Position numbers and translations under genes: made by a program. From assembly GCF_000340215.1 (NCBI RefSeq), contig NW_006921535.1, positions 817,180-881,179 on the forward strand: 64,000 bases of DNA, given 5' to 3'. Under the pieces are notes generated by a model. That model saw nothing but the letters and a program-made list of their open reading frames with translations, was not told the DNA's origin and did not search any database. This DNA comes from Pseudocercospora fijiensis CIRAD86 (taxonomy: Eukaryota > Ascomycota > Dothideomycetes > Mycosphaerellales > Mycosphaerellaceae). Below, one piece after another: positions 54,560-64,000 of this stretch (position 1 is the stretch's first letter; each line of letters starts with the position of its first letter).

Positions 54560-57320
54560 CTTACTGCTGCTTCAATGCACCGTAATCCTTACTAGCAATA
54601 ACCTTATCTGCTAGTCGGCTCTCGAAATCTCCTCCGTATACGTTAAAGCTGTTAGTACCGAAGTACTATCCCTCGTAGAAAGCTTAATTAACGAGGAGGT
54701 TAATAGCCTTTTCCGTCGTAGCATTCTCCTAATTGTATAGATATTCCTTAAGTCCCTCGTTATTAAGCTAGAGGATCTATTTAACTTCGTTCTAAACAAC
54801 GTAACTTGACTAAGGAATCCTACTAACTAGAGCGTCGGAGATGTAGCCGAGGCCTTCGACTAAGATCGCCGTAGGGAAAGCGAATAGCACGAAGGAGTTA
54901 GAGGCCGGGAGGGCGGTTAGATTGCGGTGCGCTTTAGCAACCTAGGAGACTGTTAAGTTCTCGTAACCCTTAACCTTAGTGCCATCAATAACGCGAGAGT
55001 AGCCTAGGTTAATTAATATGCGGTTGCTCTCGGTCTTTAGATTACTGTATAGTAGGTATAGTATTTAAACAGAGACCTCGCACTCCTTTAGAGGGTTGAG
55101 GATCTACTCCGCCTTGCGCCCCTTACTATTAGGCTAACTATCGAATATATAGTCGAGGTCGTCGTCGGTAAGGTGCTTATTAGTAAGCTTGCCGATCTTG
55201 CTTAGTAGGACTAGGCTACGAGCCTTAAGCTTCTTAACCTAGTTCGTAAAGACCTCGGGCTAATATATGCCTTCGACAACAGTAGAGCAGCTAGTCTTAT
55301 CCTTAGACATAAGACAGACCTTAATACGTAGGTAACTAGCACCCTCGCTAGCTACGAGCTTAACTATATCTTGTCCGAGACGAGCAGACTCCTTAGAAGG
55401 ATAGTTTTCGTAAGTACCGCTAACCTTAAAGAACTTAGTAAGCTTAGGGACGGAGATAAGCTCGTATACGTAATTAGGTCGAAGGGCGATAGCTAAGAGC
55501 TATAGGGCAGGGTGCTAGCGGACGATTTAGTTGCTTATACTATAAGTTTGAAGGGCATTGCGGCCTTCTTGCTTAGACTTAGGTATATTACGTATATGCT
55601 AAAGGTATATCTTAAACTCTTCCTATATTAGGTCGATAAGGAAAGGAAGATATGCTCTACGAGGCTCTTATAACCAACTAAAGACTTAAGGGAAGATAGC
55701 ATTGCTAGTTTAGCGAAAGCGATCGAAGGAGGTACCTTAGCTAAGAATACCGGTAACGAACTTGCTCTAGCGATCCGTTAGCGTAAGGGCGCGAGTAATA
55801 GTACTAGTAGGGTTGAACGCGTAGAGTCCTAGAGATGTCGGGGCGGCAACAGGGCGTCTAGGAAACTAGTTAGTATAGGCCTAATCAGCCTTAAGGATAG
55901 CGAAGGCGTCTTAATTAGGAACCTCGCGACCAATCTTCAATAGGCGACCGACGAGGACACTCGCCTTAGCACTAGTATAGAGACTACAGACCTTAGCGGC
56001 CTTCTTAACATAGTTAGTATATATAGAGAACGGCTCTTCTCCTAGCTTACTAAGGTCGTCGAGCTGTTAACAAATAGAGAGGGCGGTAGGGGCTTCGCCT
56101 ATTACAGCTTTAGGAACTATATCGATGTCGGTAATAAGGTACGCGATAGAGTCGCCCTTGCAAGAACCGCAAATGTTCTTAGTTAATAGGATCGGCGAGA
56201 GGCCTCTATTTCTACACTCGCTAAAGGAGCCTTCGGAGGAGACATCTTCTAGTAGTGTATCTAGTATATTAATATCCGAGTTACTATAGTTAGTACTATA
56301 GTTAGTACTATAGTCGGTACTAGAAGGAGCGCTGTATTTCTTAGTAGCCTTACGGAGGGCCTAGCGAGTATGCAATGCCTTCTTACGCGCTGCTTCGGCC
56401 TTAGCGCGCTCGTCTTAAACTTCTTAAGGGACCTTACGGTTACGGGTCGAGCGACGATCCTTAGCCTATATCTCCGTAGCGAGCGCGAGACTAGCAGCCG
56501 TATCGGCCTCCGTTTCTAGGCGAAGAGCCTTGCGTTTAAGAACATTAACGATAGGCGCCTCTTAACCTTCAATAATAAAGCCTGTACTATTAATACGACA
56601 GCCCTTCTCTTTTAGTAGATCCTTAGTTGTCTATACGTTAAGATCGACCTAGACAATCGCATCGTAGTGCTTCTTCTAGTAGGCTATCGTAAAGTCGTTA
56701 AGCGTAAAGGATAAGTTAAGCAACTGCTTGCCTACCTTCTTGCTAGCGGTAGATATACGATAGATTATAGTGCGGGAAAGATGCTCGGCGCCTTAACGAC
56801 GGACCTTGTACTTATTAACGAACGAAGAAACCTGCTTAGTACGCTCTTGTCTACCGTAGGCGAAGTTAATAAGGCTCTTAGGAAGACTGCTTAGTCCTCC
56901 CTAATATTCGAAGGCCTAGTCGAGGGTCTTAAAGCGCAAACGAATCTAGGTGCCGGTAGTCTCGAGGCTATAGACGATAGGAAAGGCTTATTCAATATCT
57001 ATATCGTTAAGAACCTCGCGCTTAAAGATACGCTTACCGATAGACTAACGCAAGTTGTTTATACCGTGCGTAACTAAGATAGCAGCCTTCTTAATGTTCC
57101 TATTAATAATGCGTAGTAGGGTACGAGCGTTCTAGATCTTCTCTTAAGGGTCTTTAAGGGCGGTAACGATCTAGAAGTAGTGCTCGAGGCTGGTTGTAGC
57201 AGCTAAGGCGCTATCGGATAGAGCTTCGATTAGAACTAGGGCGGCTAGGCTTAGGTTAATAGGGGCAGGTAGGTCGTTGCTACTACTAGCGCCTAGCGGA
57301 TTCGGGGCGCCGGAAGACAT
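54560..57320 (-). pseudogene. ORF3 of element D (RIP-stopped)
   Basis: Starts at CAT 57318-57320 and runs collinear with ORF3 of element A. It retains the segment missing from copy C. The N-terminal Ser/Gly/Leu-rich stretch, the Lys/Arg/Ala-rich middle and the C-terminal region are all recognisable between copies. Function unknown. Confidence 0.7.
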
Positions 57321-57729
57321 AGTCGACCGAGGCGGTTTAGAAACGAGTTTGCAAAGTGTATTCGTTGCTTAATAATAATAATTAAAGGGTTTAGATAGAG
57401 GGGGGGTTTTAGGCGGTAGCGAGTTAGTTAGTAACCGAGTAGAAGAAGGAGCTTAGGAAGCTCGCTTTAAATATAGTGCGAAGGTAACGTAGTCCGTGTG
57501 TTCCGCGCTAGTAAAGCAAACGGATAACGGCTATATGTAAAAGTGAAGCTATATACGAGACTTCTTTGTTATTAGGGTAGGCTAAAGTTTAACAATCGAT
57601 CTAGCTAATTGCTAGTAGCGACTACGCGCCTTTATTAACCTTTAGCTATCGTAGATTCTCGCGCACTCGAAATATAACTAGTCAGTTCGAGTCCTTAGCA
57701 GAAATCTATAGTAGTAAAGCTAGCGGGAC

Positions 57730-57754
57730 TAATAACACCCCCGGGGTAGCATTA
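57730..57754. repeat. 25-bp palindrome (before ORF3, element D)
   Basis: TAATAACACCCC/CGGGGTAGCATTA, equivalent to P4 of element A in reverse. Confidence 0.8.
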
Positions 57755-58180
57755 GCTTTTCTCTAGAGATGCTCGGTAGCGAGAAGCAAGTCGCCTAGGC
57801 CTAGCGCAGCTAATTCGTCGGTATATTAGCCTATAGCACTGCCGTTGTAGATGCAGCATCACCTTTTATATTAGCAAGCACGTAAGGGTAGTCTGTGCGT
57901 TCACCTTCTTCCTTCTTCTAAACACTAAGCTTAATAGCCTAAGGTCCCCATTCTTAGAGGCTATAGGCCTAGGTTGCTATATCTATCTAAGAGCTAGGAA
58001 GGGAGAGGGATAGGGAACCTCCCTTTCTTAGTGTCCTGCGTAACTAGTGCTAATTAGGGTAGGAACAGTCTCTAGTAGAGTATCTTGTTATCGTTGTTAC
58101 TTAAGGAAGGTTGCTAGAGTCTAGGAATCTAGAGGGAAGTGGTCCTAGAAGGGTAGAGGGGTTAGGTTCGGCTATCTTCC

Positions 58181-58205
58181 TAATACTACCCCCGGGGTAT
58201 TATTA
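58181..58205. repeat. 25-bp palindrome (after pol, element D)
   Basis: TAATACTACCCC/CGGGGTATTATTA, equivalent to P3 of element A in reverse; close to a perfect inverted repeat. Confidence 0.8.
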
Positions 58206-58449
58206 GGAAAACACGCCTCGTACAGTTCTATCTAAGGAAAAACAAGAGCAAAGGAATGAAGTTATAGCAATATCTCGAAGGCAAAAGAGCAACACAATAG
58301 ACAAAGTAAAAGCAAAAGAGGGTAGTAACTATAAGCATTAACATCCGTAGGAACAAGCAGTAAGGACTAAAGCTATAGGGCGGTACTGTATTAACAGCGC
58401 GGAGAAGGCAAGGAAAACAACGTAGTAGAGGTAGGGAAAGACAAGCAAT

Positions 58450-61400
58450 TATTTAGTCTCGGGATCTAGCTATAATTCTAGGCGGTCTTCGTCGCTAGAC
58501 TAGTCGAGCTCCTCCTCGGAGTTAGAGTTAGATAGCTAGAAGTCTAGTTTACTATCGGAATTAATATCGGAAATGCTCTGCGTACAATTAATACGTATAT
58601 AACCCTCCCTTTGTTTATAAGTCATTCCTAATAGCTTACTAAGATGTATCTAGGGATGCGCATAGTTGTCGGGCAGAATAGGATCTATAATCGCGGTAGG
58701 ATCCTCCTCTCGATAGGCATCTAAGGTCGGTAGAGGGTCTATAGAGGCATTGACTTCCTCCTCGGTCGGGGGAGGGCGGGTAGGCTCTCTTAATTCGACG
58801 ATCTTTTTTAGGTTAGCCCGGGGGTGCGAGTGCTTTAAGGTAGCACTATTAAGTTCCTAAAGTCGGTACGTAGAACTATCGTAAAGGACCTCCTGCACTC
58901 TATAAGGCCCTTTCTATTTAAAGGCTAGCTTGTAGGAGTAACTATACTCTAACTCGGACCGGTATAGGAGAACTATATCGCTAACCTTTAGAGGCTCCTA
59001 ATTAATAGCATTATAGTTATTAAAATACTGCTTGGCCTCTTTACGAAGGCGCCGTTATCGAGCAAGTCCCTCCCGAGAAGTAGTAGTTATATCCTTAAGA
59101 GCCTTAGCGCGTAGGGCAAGGAGATCCGCTCTAGTACGAACAGACCCCTAATTGTAAACGCTATGCGTGCGATAGGACAACTCAATAGGAAGAACGGCGT
59201 CCCTCCTAATTATAAGCTCTACTAGCGTAAGTCTAGTCGTGTCGACAATAGTAGTTCGATCCGCCTAAAGAAGGGCTAGGACCCGGGTAGAGATAGGAAC
59301 CGACCTGTCCCCTCTATTAGTTATCTTAAATAGGGCATCAATCAAAGACCGATAGCTACGTTCAACAATAGCATTTAACTAGGGATAGTATAGGGAGATG
59401 CGAACGTTCTTCGCCCTATACGAAATAAGTAGCGCTTAAACTTCTTTAGCTATGTTATTCGTAGCGTTGTCTAAGATAATCTCGTAAGGTGTTCCCTAGC
59501 GGCAAAACAGATCTTTAAACAGGAAGGTGGCTATGTTACGAGCATTAATAGCGCCGCAGCCCTTATGGAAATAATAGGCCTCTAGCTATCGAGAAAGACC
59601 CTCCCGAATAATATACAAGCTATTATTGCGACTAAGATAGACCCTATCGCTATACTATCGCTCTCCGACTAATTAGGTAGTAGGAATACGTAGTTCTCCT
59701 AGACGTCGGTAGCTATTCCTAAAATTGCACTTAGGACAGCTCTTATAGTAGCGGGAGACATTAGCCTATACGCCGTCCTACTAGTAGCGCCGACGAAGGA
59801 TATCGAAGGTGCCCTCCGCCGCTCGGTAGCCGAGCTTATTATAAACGGAACGAAGGATCTCTTATCGGGCTACTAGGTCGTTAATAATACGCTAGAGCGG
59901 TACATTAACTATCGCTTATCGCTAAAGGATTCGATCTTTAACGAGGAATCGTCGAGAATAGCGAATAACCTAACAGTATTAACTCTTTAATAGGCTAGGC
60001 GCTTTCTTCGTATAGGTTAGGAAGTAGGCGATATAATAGGAGTCGTCGGAGTAGACCCTATTAAGGATATCATCCCTCTCTAGTTCATCCGCCTTAGCTT
60101 TAGCCTAATCGTTATCGTTAGTAGTAGGGTTCTCGTCGGCCTAGTTACTAGGTTAGTTGCTAGGTTAGTCGTCGGTAGCAGGCCTAGCGATCGCTAGCAT
60201 AGCATTAATATAGAAGGTAGCGAAGAAGGTACGGTTAATAACCGCGTCGATATCTTCTTCTTCTATTATTTCGGCAATGTCCTCTTTTATAGCAGGCCTC
60301 CTAGAAAGGCTATCCGGTCTAGTGTGCTTCTTCCTAGGAACGTAGAAGACGTCGAAGTTAAACAAATAGATCTAGGCAACCTACCGAGCTATCGTAGAGT
60401 TAGGCAGGTCGGAGGCTATACGGTTGAGCTAATAGACTAGCGTCTAAGCATCGATTTCTAGACGGAAGAACACACTAAAGAGCTATAGCCGGAACTTCTT
60501 TAGAGCCTTGTAGACTCTAAGGCATTCTCGCTTGCTAGCATCGTATCGGGCCTCGATCGGTTTCTATAGCCCGGAGTCGTACCTAATAGGATAACGTAAG
60601 GATAGCTTCTTACGGTTATACTATATTAGTATCTCGCTATAGCCTTCCCCGCTCGAGTCGATAGCAACAATAATTAAACCCGCTCCCTCTAAGTAGTTAA
60701 TAGACGTGAGTATAGGTACGCTAACGAGTGCCTTAGTTACCTTGTCCTTAGCCGCTTAGTGAATAGGAGTCTATTCGAACTTAGTATCCTTCTTAAGTAA
60801 GGCGTACAAGGGCTTATATACTAATGCAAAGTTCTCGACCTAGATGCGGAAGTAGGAGACTACTCTAAGCTAGGTTCGGACATCCTTCTAATAGGTAGGA
60901 TCCGGCTAGGACACTATCTTTAGGACCCGTACATTATTAGGATAGCGGCCGTTCTTATTAGTTACAAACCCGACAATGTTTATTCGTTTGTATAGGAGCT
61001 AAAGCTTCTCCCTATACACCGTTAGGTTAGCTCGCTCTAGGTCGCAGAGGACACTATCGAGGTTCTAAATGTGTTCGAGAAAGAACCTACGGATGCTAGG
61101 CTCTACTTCTTTATTGTCGTACCTAGTTTTAGGGCCCTTAATGCCGATATCGTCGAGGAAAGGCATCGCTATATAGGAGATATAGGCCGCGAGGACTTAG
61201 TTTATAATGCGAACGAACTAGGCTACTAAGTTAGTTGCCCCTTAGGGGAGGGTAGTTTGTCTATATAGCCTAAGAGGTATCTCGAAACTAGTAAGGTCGC
61301 GGCTATTAGGATAGAGAGGGATCTAGTCGTAGCCCGAGAAAACATTAACTAGTAAGGCTACAACATAGTTAGCAAAAGCTTCCGAGAACCTATTAGTCTC

Positions 61401-62150
61401 CGGAGGAAGGTTAGCATCTCTAATCGTAACTACGTTGAACTTTTATATAGCGTTAATTAGACGGTACTTCTTTAGTTCCCTAGGAGCTGTCTTCTTTTAG
61501 ACTAGGAAGTATAGATTGCGATACGAGGCATAGGAAGGTTCTAAGGTGCTAGCCTTTATACGCTATCGTATTATGTCCTTAACTATACCTCGTAGGCTTA
61601 GGTTTAGCTTGAAACCTAGGTAGGCCTAAGGCTTATACTCGATCGTTCGGATCTTCTATAGAGGGGCAACCTCCGGATTTATTCTGCCTAGGTAAGTAAA
61701 GTTATATACTAATACGGCCTCGCGATTGTATAGAAGCTCGTATAGTAAATCCAGTTTACGATCCGAAAGCTCGATACTAGGTTTGATTTTCGCAAGCCTC
61801 TCCTCTGTTAGCCTTAACCCCCTAGGGATAGTAGAAAACTTTTTAGTGATCTACTTCTAATCGTACGGACTATCCCTAGGTAGTAGTATCGCCTCCTAAT
61901 TAAGGCACTTTTGTCGCTAGTTAGGATTCCCGCTAGGATTCTACCTATCGGTTATATATACGCTGCCCTTTATAGGCTTAATCTTGTTAGCTACCCTCTT
62001 GTGTAGGGTATGTATACTAATCGATTGTCGAACCCGAGCTCGCTCTCTTTATCGCTAGGCTTAGAGATTGGCGCAATAAAACAGCGCGTAAACTTCTTTA
62101 GAAGTTTCCTTAAGTCGATAGGTATGTAGCTAGTCGTCCTAATTTATAAC
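58450..62150 (-). pseudogene. pol: pol of element D: reverse transcriptase, RNase H, integrase (RIP-stopped)
   Basis: Read on the minus strand, this is collinear with pol of element A. The FLDDI active-site variant lies at about 61146-61165, the RNase H connection FNFDVFYVPRKKHTRPDSLS at 60300-60365, and the integrase core near 59370-59600. One stretch at 60365-60165 remains open for 66 codons. RIP stops interrupt all domains. Confidence 0.88.
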
Positions 62151-62172
62151 GCCGGCGAAAACGTTAGATTCG

Positions 62173-62197
62173 TAATAACACCCCCGGGGTAGTATTA
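62173..62197. repeat. 25-bp palindrome (gag/pol junction, element D)
   Basis: TAATAACACCCC/CGGGGTAGTATTA, equivalent to P2 of element A in reverse. Confidence 0.8.
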
Positions 62198-62229
62198 GAC
62201 TCGCGCTCTAATTAGTTAGTTCGGGTAGA

Positions 62230-64000
62230 CCCGCGTCCGGTAGTAATACTTGCGACAGCATTATTACCTTGACTCGTGTAGTAGATATAGGTAGTCGTTG
62301 TATTATACTCGCTATCGCTTCGAGCACTCGTCTTCTTAGTGCAGAACCTAGAAACTTGCCTTAACGTACAGAGCGGCGCACTTCTAGAAATGACCTATTT
62401 AAGCTATACTAACTTATAGCGCAGATTGCCGGTCTTACAACCGCGCCGTAGCGTTTCCCGAAGACCGTCTAGAAGCAGTAAGGATATCCTCGTAGGACTT
62501 GTAGCTAGTATTGCCGACATAACTAGTAAATACGACTCGGTTGCCCTTCTAGTTAGCGATAGTTCCCTCCTAGGAGCTATCGTCGCAGTTACGCTAGACA
62601 CTACGAGTTATGCGAGACTATAGTCGACTTAGAATAATTAGCGTGTTTAGGTCGGCGGCAATCTAGAAGGTAAAGGAAAAGCATATGCCGAAGGCGTCTA
62701 CTATAACATTGTAGTAAGCACCTACTAGCGCAACCTCCCTATTTACTCCCTATATACCGAGGGAAATGTCTCTGTTTATCGGCAGCCTAAGTTGTTTAGC
62801 CTAACGCTTACTTATAATAAGTGACTCCGAACTATTATTAAGCATTGCTAGTATCTGTTGACTATAGCTCCCGATAGTAACCTAAATATAGATAGTAGGG
62901 ACGACGGCGAAGGAACGGGTAACTACGGAAAGGTCTATATTATTAGGGATAGAGTAAAGTTCTTTAGGTCGAGGAGGTCCTACTCGACCGATTTGTTAGC
63001 TAGTAAACCGGACAGCCTTAATAGAGACTGAAACTAGAGTAGAGTCGGGATTATTACTATCCCCTCGGCCTATCTCCTTAACTCCCTCTTCGTTAGTATT
63101 ATCGATAGTCTCTTAGTTCTCGTAGGTTACCGATTCGCCTTCTACTAACTCTTAGGTACCTGAAAATTCAGGAAGGAACTATAGGGAAGAGACGTCGATA
63201 TAGTCTTCTCGTCCCTGTTTCCTTCGGAGGGCAGCGAGGTCTTTTATAAAGGTAGCATCGTTAGGGATTCGGCTCTAGAACAGGTTAGTAGGCAAACCGT
63301 ATGCTAGCAGCTCTCCTATAGACACATTAGACTTGAGGTCTAGGAACTATAAGGCCTAGAAGAGAGCGTTTGCCTTTATATCTAAGGAGTTAGCTAGGCT
63401 AGTACTATACTTTTTTATATACCTATTAAAGCGAAAGCTCTTTAGGTCGGATAACTTCCGTTTATAGGCAGGTAGGTTAGCTAGGCCTAGGGTACTACTA
63501 ATGTCGGTAGTAACATCCTCTATATCGACCTCTAGAGTCTCTAGGACGACTAGGCTTTCTATAGGTAGGGTACTAGGGGCGGTGCTAGGTGCGGTGCTAG
63601 ATCGGGTAGCGCGGTCTGCAGCTGTCTAGAGAGTCTTAGTTTTAGCGGTTAACTCTCGCTATTGCTTAGCCTTGTCGGCCGCCTTGTTCTTTAGTACCCT
63701 AGTAGGGGCTGCCGCACTAGGGCGAGTAGGGTTCTAAGGGCTCTTACCCTTGCTTTAGGACTAGGTCTAAGACCGTATAGTAGCGTAGACATCTATACTG
63801 TTCTTAGTAACCGCGTAAATATTAGTAACTGCGTCCGGATCCTAAGAAACAAAGTTGACTTTAATAGGCTTAGTAGTTCCGTTACTGCTTCGCTCCTTAA
63901 CCTATTTTGCCATAACCTTCTAAGTTTCTCGTTTAGTAATAGCGGCGAGGGAACTGTTCCTAGTGTCCTTAAACTCGATCTTGCCGCTATACTCTCTCTA
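62230..64000 (-). pseudogene. gag: gag-protease region of element D, 5' part outside the window
   Basis: The minus-strand frame corresponds to the protease and the C-terminal part of Gag in element A (retropepsin-like segment near 62780-62900). Gag continues to the right edge. RIP-degraded. Confidence 0.75.

Larger units (their letters stand above)
54084..64000 (-). mobile_element. element D: minus-strand Ty3/Gypsy copy with ORF3, runs off the window
   Basis: In minus-strand order, from the right edge: gag-protease (partial), pol, spacer, ORF3, purine tract (54364-54379) and 3' LTR (54084-54363). The organisation is the same as element A, including all palindromes that should lie in this part. 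RIP stops are throughout. The 5' LTR and the start of gag are outside the window. Confidence 0.88.

Noticed and set aside
1..64000. tRNA, rRNA, telomere or mitochondrial insert
   Set aside because: I scanned by eye for tRNA B-box-like and cloverleaf patterns, telomeric TTAGGG arrays and rRNA-like stretches and saw none I could support; a dedicated search could still find one.

Overview
The window looks like a chromosomal segment of a filamentous ascomycete (Pezizomycotina, perhaps Dothideomycetes; the class is an inference). The evidence is short introns of about 50-100 bp with GTRNGT donors and CTRAC branch sites, compact housekeeping genes, a fungal UstYa-type gene cluster, and large repeat blocks changed by repeat-induced point mutation (RIP). 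In those blocks CpA and TpG have almost all become TpA, so former Gln and Trp codons now read as stops, while CpG remains common.

Layout: 1-4466 holds ordinary genes: the end of an F-box-like gene, a short-chain dehydrogenase, a membrane-anchored polysaccharide deacetylase and a DUG1-type M20 dipeptidase. 5788-21900 is a RIP-degraded repeat block: an unclassified element split by a complete 12.3-kb Ty3/Gypsy retrotransposon (element A, 8478-20753) with 279-bp LTRs, a CTAG target duplication, a polypurine tract, gag-protease, pol, and an unusual third ORF of about 900 codons after pol. A 25-bp near-palindrome lies at each ORF junction. A small intron-rich COX7A gene sits at 23094-23516.

24966-33299 is the most interesting part: a candidate gene cluster for a ribosomally made, post-translationally modified peptide (RiPP) of the ustiloxin/asperipin type. 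It has a spliced precursor gene with a signal peptide, five 30-residue repeats carrying FAYF(G/N)F cores followed by Arg-Arg, and a last FANYEF core at the C-terminus. Five single-pass membrane proteins surround it, each with two HxxHC motifs. Two are ordinary UstYa/DUF3328 proteins and three form a divergent subgroup. The six genes are arranged as three head-to-head pairs that share promoters.

33793-42280 returns to ordinary genes: NOP58, an Arp10-like actin-related protein, a secreted subtilisin-type protease and a MATE-family transporter. From about 42640 to the end lies a second RIP-degraded block: a degenerate DDE/integrase-core element invaded by a plus-strand copy of the same retrotransposon (B), which is interrupted by a minus-strand copy (C), which is itself interrupted by another minus-strand copy (D) running off the window. 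Splice sites and gene models were worked out by eye from the sequence; family assignments come from motif recognition, with no database search.
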